A stretch of 64,000 nucleotides of DNA from the NCBI GenBank assembly GCA_030447925.1, contig JAUJNX010000005.1:1-64000 (forward strand), in the 5' to 3' direction. A program made the translations under genes and the position numbers. This document shows positions 30,641-39,371 of this stretch, piece after piece. This DNA comes from Egibacteraceae bacterium. Its GTDB lineage: Bacteria > Actinomycetota > Nitriliruptoria > Euzebyales > Egibacteraceae. Within the stretch, counting starts at the first letter, position 1. Each line of letters begins with the position of its first letter. A model generated the notes under the pieces. It ran no database searches. It was not told the DNA's origin and saw only the letters and a program-made list of their open reading frames with translations.

Positions 30641-31554
30641 GCGACCTCCTCCCCGGTCAGGGCGACGAAGACGTCCTCGAGGGTGGCGGGGCGCGGGACG
30701 GCCCCGTCCCCCAGCTCGTCGGACAGGTCCTCGGGCATCGACTCCGCCCGCAGGACCGAGATGCTCGGGCCCGTCCGGCGCGTGGACATGCCCGCGGCGT
30801 GCACCAGCCGCTCGACCTCGGCGAGCCGGGGCGGCGGGCCGTAGTACTCGACGGCGGTGTTCCCCGCGTAGCGGGCGCGCAGCTCGGCAGGCGAGCCGCG
30901 CGCGATGATCCGCCCGGCGCTCATGACCGCCACGTCGTCGGCGAGGCGCTCGGCCTCCTCGATGTAGTGGGTGGACATGAGCACGGTGACGCCCTGGGTC
31001 CGCAGCACGCTGATCAGCGACCACAGCTCCTGTCGGACCTGGGGGTCCAGGCCGACAGTGGGTTCGTCCAGCAGCACCAGCTCCGGCGCGTGCACCAGCC
31101 CGCGGGCGATCAGCAGCCGCCGGCGCATGCCGCCGGACAGGTTGTCGACCTTGTCGTCCGCGCGGTCCGTCAGCTGGGCGAGCGCCAGCGCCCGGTCGAC
31201 CGCCGCGCGGCGCTCCCGCGCGGGGACGCGGTAGAGCTGGGCGAACACCGACAGGTTCTGGCGCGCCGTCAGCTCGACGTCGAGGTTGTCCTGCTGGGGC
31301 ACGACGCCCATCCGGGCCCGCGCCTGCTTGGACTCCGCGGGCACGGGGTGGCCGAGCACCGTGATCTCGCCCTCATCGGCGATCGACTGCGCGGTGAGCA
31401 GCCGCATGGTCGTGGACTTGCCCGCCCCGTTGGGTCCCAGCAGCCCGAGACAGGTGCCCGCGCCCACGTCCAGGTCGAGCCCGTCGACCGCTGTGACGTC
31501 CCCGTACCGCTTGACCGCGCCCCGGACCCGCAGCGCCACCCCGTGCTCGCTCAC
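30637..31554 (-). CDS. ABC transporter ATP-binding protein (DrrA/NodI-like exporter)
   Basis: A 305-residue ATPase of an ABC-2 exporter. Walker A GLLGPNGAGKSTTMRLL, Q-loop VVPQQDNLDVELTA, signature NLSGGMRRRLLIARGL, Walker B LVLLDEPTVGLDP and the switch MSTHYIEEAERLAD are all intact. The extra C-terminal 80 residues with a YYGPPPRLAEVERL piece and a final PATLEDVFVALTGEEVA are typical of the NodI/DrrA group, which exports lipids, glycans or antibiotics. Start GTG 31554. Forms a two-gene unit with the permease downstream. Confidence 0.93.
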   Translation of the reverse strand: MSEHGVALRVRGAVKRYGDVTAVDGLDLDVGAGTCLGLLGPNGAGKSTTMRLLTAQSIADEGEITVLGHPVPAESKQARARMGVVPQQDNLDVELTARQNLSVFAQLYRVPARERRAAVDRALALAQLTDRADDKVDNLSGGMRRRLLIARGLVHAPELVLLDEPTVGLDPQVRQELWSLISVLRTQGVTVLMSTHYIEEAERLADDVAVMSAGRIIARGSPAELRARYAGNTAVEYYGPPPRLAEVERLVHAAGMSTRRTGPSISVLRAESMPEDLSDELGDGAVPRPATLEDVFVALTGEEVA

Positions 31555-31834
31555 CCCCCGGACAGTACCCCGCCCCTGCGACAGATCCGGGCCGCGGCGG
31601 GGTGGTCCCCGCCCGGCCCACGCACCCCGGCCCTGACGGTCAGGCGAACGTAGCGAAAGTCGCAACGACGTATCGGCCTGGTCCTCTGCCACGAGTCCTG
31701 CGCTCAACCACCCTTGATGATTGCCTGCGCGCGCGGTCGACCCCCGTGCTCCCGCCACGTCGTAGCGTCGCACCGCATCCAACAACCCGGGACGCCCGGC
31801 GGTCCGGGCATAGCTCAGTGGGGGAGAAGGGCCT

Positions 31835-33070
31835 GTGGCGGCGTTTCCTCGTCTCTGGGCGGCGGCTGCAGCGTCCAACGTCGGCGACGGCCTGGTGGTC
31901 GTGGCCGGTCCGCTGCTGGCGGTGACGCTGACATCCGATCCGCTGCAGGTGGCAGGGCTGTCGGTGACCCAGCGGCTGCCTTGGCTGCTGGTGACGCTGG
32001 TCAGCGGCGCGCTCGCCGATCGCATGGATCGGCGGCGCCTGCTCGCGGGCGCCAACGCGTTCCGCGCGCTGGTGGTCGGGCTGCTCGGCACCGCGGTCGC
32101 CGCCGGCGCGGTGACGATGCCGCTGCTGTACGCCGCGTTCTTCGTGCTGGGGTCCGCCGAGACGCTGGTCGACACGACCTCGGTGGCGCTGCTTCCCGAC
32201 GTCGTGGACCCCGATGATCTGGAGCGCGCGAACGGGCGGCTGCTGGGGACCCAGGTGGTCGCCAACCAGTTCGCAGCTCCGCCGCTTGGTGGGTTGCTGT
32301 TCGCCACGGGCGCAGCGCTGCCGTTCCTGGCGCAGGCGGGCGCGCTGACCGCGGCGGCCGCGCTGCTGCTGGGCCTGCCGGCCACCCAGCCGGCCAGCCC
32401 GCCGCGACCGCGGGCCGGACTACTCCGCGAGGTCGTAGAGGGCGTGCGCTTCCTGTTCTCCTCACCGCTGCTGCGAATCCTGGCCGTCACGCTCGCGGCG
32501 ATGAACGTGACGCTGTTCGCCACCGAGGCGGTCCTGGTGCTGCTCGCGCGTGAACGGCTCGGGCTCCAGGGCGCGGGTTACGGTGCGCTGCTCGCTGCTG
32601 CCGGTGGCGGGGGCGTGGCCGGTGGGCTGCTTGCCGACCGCATCGTGAGCCGCCTCGGACCGGGGACGGTGCTGCGGATCGGACTGCTGGTGGAGACTGC
32701 CACCCACGTCGTGCTCGCGACCACCCGCAGCGCTGTGGTGGCTGGCGCAGTGTGGGCGGTGTTCGGTTTGCACGGCGTGGTCTGGGGCGCGGTCACGATG
32801 TCGGTGCGCCAGCGGGCGATCCCCGCCGAACTGCGGGGACGGGTCGCGAGTGCCGCGATGCTGCTGTCCAACGGCGCCGCCCCGATCGGCGCGTTGCTCG
32901 GCGGCATCCTTGCCCGCACCCTCGGCCTGACCGCGCCGGCTTGGTTCGCCGCAGCCGGCATGACGGCGCTGCTCCCCCTCGCCTGGCCGCTGCTCAACGA
33001 TGCGACCATCCGCGGCGCCGAGCCGCCGGGTCACCGGGATGGCTCGCCATCAGAGCCACGGCACCCCTGA
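31835..33070 (+). CDS. MFS transporter (EntS/MFS_3-like)
   Basis: A 411-residue transporter with twelve predicted helices, of the group that exports siderophores and drugs. Family marks: ASNVGDGLVVVAGPLLAVTL, the loop 2-3 motif GALADRMDRRRLLAGANAFR, DVVDPDDLERANGRLLGTQV and the later ELRGRVASAAMLLSNGAAPI. GTG 31835 has GAGAAGGG just upstream. One base out of register, the preceding bases read GEKGLWRRF, which would extend the family's usual N-terminus (LWR-F-RLW), so a small frameshift at the start is possible. Codon use is slightly less biased than in neighbours. Confidence 0.85.
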   Translation: MAAFPRLWAAAAASNVGDGLVVVAGPLLAVTLTSDPLQVAGLSVTQRLPWLLVTLVSGALADRMDRRRLLAGANAFRALVVGLLGTAVAAGAVTMPLLYAAFFVLGSAETLVDTTSVALLPDVVDPDDLERANGRLLGTQVVANQFAAPPLGGLLFATGAALPFLAQAGALTAAAALLLGLPATQPASPPRPRAGLLREVVEGVRFLFSSPLLRILAVTLAAMNVTLFATEAVLVLLARERLGLQGAGYGALLAAAGGGGVAGGLLADRIVSRLGPGTVLRIGLLVETATHVVLATTRSAVVAGAVWAVFGLHGVVWGAVTMSVRQRAIPAELRGRVASAAMLLSNGAAPIGALLGGILARTLGLTAPAWFAAAGMTALLPLAWPLLNDATIRGAEPPGHRDGSPSEPRHP

Positions 33071-33166
33071 CACGTTCTGCAGTGGGGCCTAACGTTCCCC
33101 CGCCGGCGAACCGCGGCCGACGTCATCCGGATCGACAGGCACGCGCTGCTGAGCCTCCGTCGTTCA

Positions 33167-33192
33167 GTCGCCCTTGAGGGGTCCCGGGCGAC
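33167..33192. terminator. hairpin between MFS and EEP genes
   Basis: GTCGCCC (33167-33173) pairs with GGGCGAC (33186-33192); the loop TTGAGGGGTCCC can itself pair partly. About 100 bases past the MFS stop. Confidence 0.4.
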
Positions 33193-33259
33193 TTCGCCGA
33201 CCTGATCGGTAGCTGATCGGGTCGGCGTGGGCATTGCGGGGCCGGGGTAGGCCCGGAAC

Positions 33260-34105
33260 GTGGAAGAACGGACGGGCCATCGGCTGCGCGTCGCCACGCT
33301 CAACGTGTGGAGCAGGCACGGGGACTGGCCGAGACGGCGCGCCGCGTTGCGGGATGGCTTCGACGCCCTGCGGCCGGACCTTGTCGCGCTGCAGGAGTCG
33401 GTCGTGATCGACGGATATGACCAAGTGCTCGATGTGCTCGGTGACGGGTGGCATGTGGAGCACCAGGCCGACCGCACTTCGGGAGGTGTGGGCTGCTCGA
33501 TCGCCAGCCGTGCCCCCCACGTGCGCGTTGAGGAGGTCGACCTGCGCGTGACCGACCGGGTTCACTCCGGCGACGGGGTTGGACGGAGTGCCGTGGTGGA
33601 GATCGACACCGTGGTCGGGGTTGTCGCGTTCGTCAACCACAAGCCGAGCTGGGAGCTTCCGCTGGAGCTGGAACGGGAGTTGCAGGCAGTACGGACGGCT
33701 ACTGCCGTTGAGGAGTTCGTGCGGGGGCGCGACGTCCACGTCGTACTCGCGGGCGACTTCGACGCGCGGCCAGACTCCGCCAGCGTCCGATTCTGGACTG
33801 GACGGCAGGCCCTGCACGGAATGAGCGTGCAGTACCTGGATGCGTGGGAGGCAGCGAACGGTGACGAGCCCGGTCACACCTTCACCGAGGTGAATCCGCT
33901 CATCAGGGCGAGGACGGACTGGTCCCGGATCCCACCGCGCAGGATCGATTACGTGATGGTGCGCTGCGACGATCGGGGACCGACCCTGCTGGTCCACTCC
34001 TGCGAGCGCTTCCTGGACCGCCCTGTGGGCGGCATCTGGGCCAGCGACCACTTCGGCGTCGTGGCCGACCTCGTCGTACCCGCCGCCGTACAAAGCGCCG
34101 GCTGA
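33260..34105 (+). CDS. endonuclease/exonuclease/phosphatase family protein
   Basis: A 281-residue metal-dependent hydrolase of the EEP (DNase I-like) superfamily. Catalytic parts: TLNVWSRHGDWPRR with Asn, LVALQESVV with the metal-binding Glu, VAFVNHKPSW with His, VLAGDFDARPDSASV with Asp and a second metal site, RIDYVMVRCDD, and the final ASDHFGVVADL with the Asp-His pair. No signal peptide, so the substrate is intracellular; nucleic acids, phosphoinositol-type lipids and other phosphodiesters are all possible. GTG 33260 gives a normal N-terminus. Confidence 0.88.
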   Translation: MEERTGHRLRVATLNVWSRHGDWPRRRAALRDGFDALRPDLVALQESVVIDGYDQVLDVLGDGWHVEHQADRTSGGVGCSIASRAPHVRVEEVDLRVTDRVHSGDGVGRSAVVEIDTVVGVVAFVNHKPSWELPLELERELQAVRTATAVEEFVRGRDVHVVLAGDFDARPDSASVRFWTGRQALHGMSVQYLDAWEAANGDEPGHTFTEVNPLIRARTDWSRIPPRRIDYVMVRCDDRGPTLLVHSCERFLDRPVGGIWASDHFGVVADLVVPAAVQSAG

Positions 34106-35015
34106 CCTTCCGACATTAGGCGCCCGCACCCCGCTGCCGCTCAGTTTGGCCAGCAGCCGTCGGGTGGGGCCGACTCCCGGCGCGGGCCTGCGCCGGCGTG
34201 GGTGGGTCCGTCATCCCGGGTACTCGGGCGATCTGCTGGGGCCCCGCGGACGCTTCCCGCGTGTGCGCCAGCATCAGTGGCCAGCACGAGGATCACGTCG
34301 AGTCCCTCCAGAGACCTGCCCGGCGGCACGTAGCTCCTCAGGTCCGCGCCCACTTGCCCGTCGCGCGTCGTTCAGCCGCTCTGACAAGGCCGTCCAGCTA
34401 GCGACCGCCGCGGTGTCGGGCACCGCCAGTTGACCTTGGAGGCGGCAGCGCAGCCGCTGCACCCGATAGCGCTCCTCCGACGGCGAGGTGACCACAACCT
34501 CCGCTCTCACCGCCATCAGCGCCCCGCGCGCCACGAGTACGTCCTCACGCCGGCGGGCCACGAGCTGGCCCAGGTCCTGCTCCACCTCAAGGAGTGGGGC
34601 GACCGGCACCTGGCGCCGCGGCGGCGGCCAGGAGCTGGAGGGCCGTATGACGGCGTCCCGGCCGCTCCCGGCCTTGGCCGCGGCCGTGAGCTCCAGCCCG
34701 TCGCACGGGAGGCGCACCCCCGGTGACCGCAACCCCTGCGTGCGCAGCAGGGCGGCGACGAGCTGCTGCTCGACGCGCCGGCGGTGACCGCACCGCGGGC
34801 GACCTCGCCCTGCTGGGACGGCTCGCCTGTCACCTCCGCGTGGAGGTCGCCGACCTGCTGCCGCTGCCGACGGTTCCGGCGGCCGTCGCGGACCGACGGG
34901 TCGCCGCCGTCGCCGATGCCCTGCTGGACCCCCACCTCGCCGCGGCGCACGAGGCCCCGGGCACGGTCACCGACGGCGAGCTCGGGCGCATCCGCTCCCA
35001 GCGGGGGCGGGGCCC
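34106..35015. other. gene graveyard between EEP and fasciclin genes
   Basis: About 900 bases with no intact gene. It contains an HxlR-type regulator fragment (34520-34630) and, in another plus frame around 34800-34900, LALLGRLACHLRVEVADLLP, which resembles the end of an XRE-type helix-turn-helix repressor domain, followed by a helix-rich tail with no clear end. The first 400 bases show nothing I recognise. Composition changes from codon-like to random several times. Confidence 0.5.
34520..34630 (+). pseudogene. HxlR-type transcriptional regulator, C-terminal fragment
   Basis: One short frame reads RPARHEYVLTPAGHELAQVL and LHLKEWGDRHLAP, the wing and last helix of HxlR/YybR winged-helix regulators. 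The recognition helix and everything before it are absent, and the frame has no proper start or ending. Confidence 0.6.
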
Positions 35016-35630
35016 TCAGCCCTCCGAGTCGGGGACGGGTGGGACGAACAGGACCGTGTCGATGACGTGGATGACGCCGTCCTCGGCGCCCACGTTCGGG
35101 GTGACGACCGCCGCGCCCTCCACGCTCACGCGGTCGTCCTCGACCTCGAGGTCGATGGGCGTGCCCCCGAGGTTGGCCACCGCCTCGACCGACTCCAGCT
35201 CGCCCGTACCGAAGGCACCGCGCACCAGGTGGAAGCGCAGCAGGCGCCGGAGGGCCTCGTCGTCCTGGCGGTAGATCGCCAGCACCTCCGGGGGCACCGC
35301 GGCGAAGGCGTCGTCGGACGGGGCGAACAGGGTGTGGCGCTCCGCCGGGGTCAGCAGGTCCTCCAGCCCGGCCTCCTCGACCAGCTCCACGAGGGTGGTG
35401 AGGTCGTCGCGCTCGCGTGCGGCGGCGAGCAGCGTGGGGGGCAGGTCGACGGGGTTGGGCGCCTCCTGGGCCAGGGTGCTCCCGAGGTCGGGCTCCTCGA
35501 GGCCGGGGCGGCCCTGGTTCGGCAGGGGGTCGCCCTCGATGGAGGTGGGAGCTCCCCCCGGCACCGCGCACCCGCCCACCAGGGCGGCGCTCAGGGCGGC
35601 GGCTGCGATCGTGCGGCGCCCGGTGCTCAT
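35016..35630 (-). CDS. fasciclin-domain lipoprotein (second copy)
   Basis: A 204-residue exported FAS1 protein. ATG 35630 with GGGAGG seven bases upstream begins a signal peptide ending in the lipobox LVGGC-AV. A disordered Pro/Gly/Glu linker precedes the FAS1 domain: LVELVEEAGLEDLLTPAERH, TLFAPSDDAFAAVPPEVLAI (H1), LLRFHLVRGAFGTGEL, and GVIHVIDTVLFVP (H2). It is distinct from the copy at 25846-26583 (no Ser-Glu-Met repeat, different linker). A surface-adhesion role is usual for the family. Transcribed divergently from the L,D-transpeptidase gene. Confidence 0.92.
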   Translation of the reverse strand: MSTGRRTIAAAALSAALVGGCAVPGGAPTSIEGDPLPNQGRPGLEEPDLGSTLAQEAPNPVDLPPTLLAAARERDDLTTLVELVEEAGLEDLLTPAERHTLFAPSDDAFAAVPPEVLAIYRQDDEALRRLLRFHLVRGAFGTGELESVEAVANLGGTPIDLEVEDDRVSVEGAAVVTPNVGAEDGVIHVIDTVLFVPPVPDSEG

Positions 35631-35808
35631 CAGTGGTCCTCCCATGCCGGTGTGAGTGCCGATGATCCCCCGTCCGCAGTCGTGGCCGTACCGGCGAACA
35701 GGTAGCGTGAGCGCCCCCCGATCGGGGGGATCGCGGTCACCTCACCGGGTATATGGGTGGGGGAGGCGGGCCTGGCGGTGGCCTGCCGCGGGCGAGCGGG
35801 AGGGCGGC

Positions 35809-36747
35809 ATGGGCGAGGGCAGGGCCAGGGTGGCGGTGGCGGTGGCGGCGCTCGTGGCGCTGGTGCTGGTGGCGCTCGCGGCGCCCGCGGGGGCGGCGAC
35901 GGTGCTGCGCCAGGGCGACCGCGGCGAGGCGGTGGCGGCCTGGCAGGGCCAGCTCAACCAGGTGCGCGACCCCGACATCGCCACCGACGGCGTCTTCGGG
36001 CCCGCGACCGACGCGGCGACGCGCGGCTTCCAGCGCGACAGCGGGTTCCCGCCCGCGGACGTCGACGGCGTCGTCGGGCCGCAGACGCGGGCCGCCATGG
36101 ACCGGGCGCTGGGCGGTGCGGCCCCGCCCCCCGGGCCGGCCCCCGCCCCCGCGTCGACGACCCTGCGCCGCGGCGCGAGCGGCCCGGCCGTCCGCGACCT
36201 CCAGGAGCAGCTGGCGGCTCAGCGCTACTGGCTCGGCACGCCCGACGGCGCCTTCGGCGACCTGACCCACCAGGCGGTCGTGGCGTTCCAGAAGGTCAAC
36301 GGCCTCGCCCGCGACGGGATCGTCGGCCCGGCCACCCGCGCGGCGCTGGCGCAGCCCGCCGCGCCCCGGCCGCGCACCGGCGGCGGTGACGTCCTGGAGG
36401 TCGACAAGGCCACCCAGGTCCTGCTGTGGGTCCGCGACGGCGCGGTGCTGCATATCTGGAACACCTCGACGGGCACCGAGCAGCCCTACGTCTACGACGG
36501 CGGCACCTACCTGGCCGACACCCCCGTGGGGGAGTGGACGGTCGGCTGGCAGATCGACGGCTGGCGCACCTCCAACCTCGGCCGGCTGTACCGGCCCAAG
36601 TACTTCCACCCCGACGGCATCGCCGTGCACGGCTACCCCGAGGTGCCGCCGTACCCCGCCTCCCACGGCTGCGTGCGGGTGAGCATGGCGGCGATGGACT
36701 TCCTGTGGCCGCGCGTGCCGATCGGTATGCCGGTCTCGGTCTACTGA
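35809..36747 (+). CDS. L,D-transpeptidase with two peptidoglycan-binding domains
   Basis: A 312-residue secreted cell-wall enzyme. ATG 35809 (site GGGAGGG) starts a signal peptide ending PAGAA. Two PG-binding helical domains follow: VLRQGDRGEAVAAWQGQLNQ with DGVFGPATDAATRGFQRD, and LRRGASGPAVRDLQEQLAAQ with DGAFGDLTHQAVVAFQ. The YkuD catalytic domain (about 190-312) ends with AVHGYPEVPPYPASHGCVRV, giving the His-Ser-His-Gly-Cys-x-Arg active site with Cys at about residue 288. It would form 3-3 cross-links or attach proteins to peptidoglycan. The two domains are joined by a Pro/Ala linker. Confidence 0.93.
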   Translation: MGEGRARVAVAVAALVALVLVALAAPAGAATVLRQGDRGEAVAAWQGQLNQVRDPDIATDGVFGPATDAATRGFQRDSGFPPADVDGVVGPQTRAAMDRALGGAAPPPGPAPAPASTTLRRGASGPAVRDLQEQLAAQRYWLGTPDGAFGDLTHQAVVAFQKVNGLARDGIVGPATRAALAQPAAPRPRTGGGDVLEVDKATQVLLWVRDGAVLHIWNTSTGTEQPYVYDGGTYLADTPVGEWTVGWQIDGWRTSNLGRLYRPKYFHPDGIAVHGYPEVPPYPASHGCVRVSMAAMDFLWPRVPIGMPVSVY

Positions 36748-36776
36748 CCGTCCCCGGGCCCCGCTACCCTTCGCGG

Positions 36777-38036
36777 GTGGACGGGAGCCGGGTCAACTGG
36801 GCGGGCAACGTCAGGTTCGGCGCGCGCGAGATCGTCGCGCCGACGTCGGTCGCCGAGCTCCAGGCCGTCGTCGCCCGGGCCGACCGGGTCCGCGCCCTGG
36901 GCACCCGGCACTCGTTCAACGAGATCGCCGACTCCCCCGGGGTGCTGGTGTCCACGGCGGCCCTGCCGCCCGCGGTCGACGTCGACCGAGCCGGGGGGAC
37001 CGCCCGCGTGGCGGCGGGCCTGCGCTACGCCGAGGTGGCGGTGCGCCTCGACGCCCAGGGCCTGGCCCTGCCCAACCTCGGGTCGCTGCCGCATCTCTCC
37101 GTGGCCGGCGCGTGCGCGACGGGGACGCACGGGTCGGGCACGCGCAACGGCTGCCTGGCCACGTCGGTCGCCGGGCTGGAGCTGGTCACCGCCGGGGGCG
37201 ACATCGTGGTGCTGCACCGCGAGGACGAGGACCTCGCGGGTGCCGTCGTGGCCCTGGGCGCGCTGGGGGTCGTGGTCGCCGTGACCCTGGACGTGGTGCC
37301 CGCGTTCGACGTCGGCCAGGTCGTGCACGAGTGGCTCGACCACGACGTCCTGGTCGCCCACCTCGACGAGGTCATGGGCAGCGGGTACAGCGTGAGCGCG
37401 TTCACCGACTGGGGCCCGGCGCGCCGCGCGCAGGTCTGGGTCAAGCAGCGCGTCGGCGAGCCCGCGTCGGCGGTGCTGGACACGCCCTGGTTCCCCCCGC
37501 CCGCGGACGGCCCCCGCCACCCCGTCGCGGGCATGTCCCCGGTCAACTGCAGCGAGCAGCTCGGCCTCCCCGGCTCCTGGCACGAGCGCCTCCCCCACTT
37601 CCGCTCCGGGTTCACCCCCAGCACCGGGCAGGAGCTCCAGTCCGAGTACCTGGTGGCCCGCGCCGACGCGCCCGCCGCGCTGCGCGCGCTGGACGGCGTG
37701 CGCGACCGCATCACGGCCGTCCTGCAGATCAGCGAGCTCCGCGCCGTCGCCGCCGACGACCTGTGGCTGAGCCCCGCGCAGGGCCGCGACACCGTCGCGA
37801 TCCACTTCACCTGGATCGCCGACGCGGGCGCCGTGCTGCCCTTGGTCGCGCTGGTGGAGCAGCGGCTGGCGCCGTTCGCGGCGCGGCCGCACTGGGGCAA
37901 GATCTTCACCATCGACCCGCAGGTCGTGCGCTCCCGCTACGAGCTGCTGCCCCGCTTCCGCGGCCTGGTGCAGCGCTACGACCCCGGCGGCAGGTTCGCC
38001 AACGACTACACCGACCGCTACCTCGTGGGGTCCTAG
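36777..38036 (+). CDS. FAD-binding alditol oxidase (AldO/xylitol oxidase-like)
   Basis: A 419-residue flavoenzyme of the VAO family, the same length as Streptomyces AldO. The FAD-binding half starts NWAGNVRFGAREIVAPTSVA and RALGTRHSFNEIADSPG, whose His (about residue 45) is where AldO carries covalent 8-alpha-linked FAD. ALPNLGSLPHLSVAGACATG and HGSGTRNGCLATSVAGLELV follow. The C-terminal half (QELQSEYLVARADAPAAL, SELRAVAADDLWLSP and the closing HWGKIF, YDPGGRFANDY) fits alditol and sugar-lactone oxidases. It would oxidise polyols such as xylitol or sorbitol to aldoses with release of hydrogen peroxide. Start GTG 36777. Confidence 0.9.
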   Translation: MDGSRVNWAGNVRFGAREIVAPTSVAELQAVVARADRVRALGTRHSFNEIADSPGVLVSTAALPPAVDVDRAGGTARVAAGLRYAEVAVRLDAQGLALPNLGSLPHLSVAGACATGTHGSGTRNGCLATSVAGLELVTAGGDIVVLHREDEDLAGAVVALGALGVVVAVTLDVVPAFDVGQVVHEWLDHDVLVAHLDEVMGSGYSVSAFTDWGPARRAQVWVKQRVGEPASAVLDTPWFPPPADGPRHPVAGMSPVNCSEQLGLPGSWHERLPHFRSGFTPSTGQELQSEYLVARADAPAALRALDGVRDRITAVLQISELRAVAADDLWLSPAQGRDTVAIHFTWIADAGAVLPLVALVEQRLAPFAARPHWGKIFTIDPQVVRSRYELLPRFRGLVQRYDPGGRFANDYTDRYLVGS

Positions 38037-39220
38037 GCCGCGTCCCGCTCGCGGGGCAGGGTGGCGGAGACCCGCCACCCGCCCGCGGCGGTCGGGCCGG
38101 CATGCAGCTCGCCGCCGAACAGGGCCACCCGCTCGCGCATGCCGACCACGCCGTGGCCGTCGCCGGGGACGGCCACGGTGCGCGCGCCGCTCGGCGGCGG
38201 CAGGTTCTCGACGTCGAGGACCACCGCCGTCCCGTCCGCCTGGACGTCGACGCGGGCCGGAGCCCCGCGGGCGTGCTTCAGCACGTTGGTGAGTGCCTCC
38301 TGGACGATGCGGTAGGCGCACCGGTCCAGGTCCGGGGGGAGCGCGCCGAGGTCGCCGCGGGCGCGGACCCGCACGGGGGAGCCCAGGCGGTGGAACGACG
38401 CCACCAGCGCCTCCAGCTCCCGCAGCGTCGGCTCCGTGCCCGCCGGCGCGGGTTCGCCCGGCTGCCCGAGCACCTCCACCAGGCGCCCCATGGCCTCCTG
38501 GGTGGCGACGGCGGTCTCGGCGACGGTGGCGAGTGCCCGGCGACCGGGCTCGCGTTCCCGGGGCAGCAGCTCGCGCGCCGCGGCGGCGCTCACCACCATG
38601 CCGCTGACGTGGTGGGCGACCACGTCGTGCAGCTCGCGCGCGATGCGCCGCCGCTCCTCCTCGGCCGCGCGCCGCTCGTGCTCCCACGCCCCCTGCTCGC
38701 GCCGCAGCGCCCGCTCCCGGGCCCGCCGCTCGCGCTCGTGCAGCACCAGCCCCACCAGCACCGCCGGCACGATCACCCGCAGCGTCGCCCAGGAGCCCTC
38801 CAGGAGCGGCGCCGGCGACCTGGCCAGGATCGCGCGGAAGCCCATGACCGCGAGATCGGCCGCCACGGCGAGGAGCGCGCCGGGCCAGCCGCGCAGCGCG
38901 GCGGCGGTCCCGGACGCGACCGCCAGCGCGACCACCGCGGCGACGTAGGCGGAGGAGAACTCGCCCTCGGCGGACACCGGCCAGGGCACCCCGAAGGCCA
39001 GGACCAGGACCGCCGCCGGCACCACGAGCGGGGCGCGCCGGCGCCACGCGAGCGGCGCGAGCACCGCGACCGCGGCGACGCGGTCGACGACCCCGTGCAG
39101 CGCCGCACCGGCCGCGACCCGCTCCAGGAGATCCACCAGCAGGACCACCGCGGCCAGCCCGGCGGCCAGGCGCGCGTCCCGCGCAGGTGGCACCAGCTCG
39201 TCGATCCTCCGCCCGCGCAT
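38033..39220 (-). CDS. sensor histidine kinase, HisKA_3 type
   Basis: A 395-residue membrane sensor. About four to six helices occupy residues 20-150, without a clear extracytoplasmic domain. A coiled segment leads to the dimerisation domain RRRIARELHDVVAHHVSGMV with the phosphorylated His. The ATPase domain has RIVQEALTNVLKHARG (N box), DVENLPPPSG and DGHGVVGMRERVALFGGELH (G boxes). This is the NarX/LiaS/DesK type normally paired with a LuxR-type response regulator, but none is encoded within the window on either side. A second, degenerate kinase-like gene starts divergently 151 bases away. Confidence 0.92.
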   Translation of the reverse strand: MRGRRIDELVPPARDARLAAGLAAVVLLVDLLERVAAGAALHGVVDRVAAVAVLAPLAWRRRAPLVVPAAVLVLAFGVPWPVSAEGEFSSAYVAAVVALAVASGTAAALRGWPGALLAVAADLAVMGFRAILARSPAPLLEGSWATLRVIVPAVLVGLVLHERERRARERALRREQGAWEHERRAAEEERRRIARELHDVVAHHVSGMVVSAAAARELLPREREPGRRALATVAETAVATQEAMGRLVEVLGQPGEPAPAGTEPTLRELEALVASFHRLGSPVRVRARGDLGALPPDLDRCAYRIVQEALTNVLKHARGAPARVDVQADGTAVVLDVENLPPPSGARTVAVPGDGHGVVGMRERVALFGGELHAGPTAAGGWRVSATLPRERDAA

Positions 39221-39371
39221 GCCGGGAACCCTAGGCCGTGTCGCCCGGCCCCTGCGGGCTCCGCCCTGCACGCCGGTCGAGCGCGGCGTCGGAGGTGCAC
39301 CCCTGGGGCAGCGGGGCCGCTACGTTGAGGGCGGGACGGGCGGCGAGGTCAGGGTGCGGGCGAGCGGGACG

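Noticed and set aside
31804..31836. tRNA-like start GGTCCGGGCATAGCTCAG before the MFS gene
   Set aside because: It resembles an acceptor and D arm, but no anticodon or T arm and no pairing acceptor end follow within 90 bases; part of the MFS leader.
34274..34732. Minus-strand 152-codon frame opposite the HxlR fragment
   Set aside because: Contains a helix-like ASWTALSERLNDARRASG stretch but covers a recognisable plus-strand fragment and has no start signal.
35737..36666. Antisense frame of the L,D-transpeptidase gene
   Set aside because: Gly/Arg/Val-rich shadow; the plus strand encodes signal peptide, PG-binding domains and the YkuD site.
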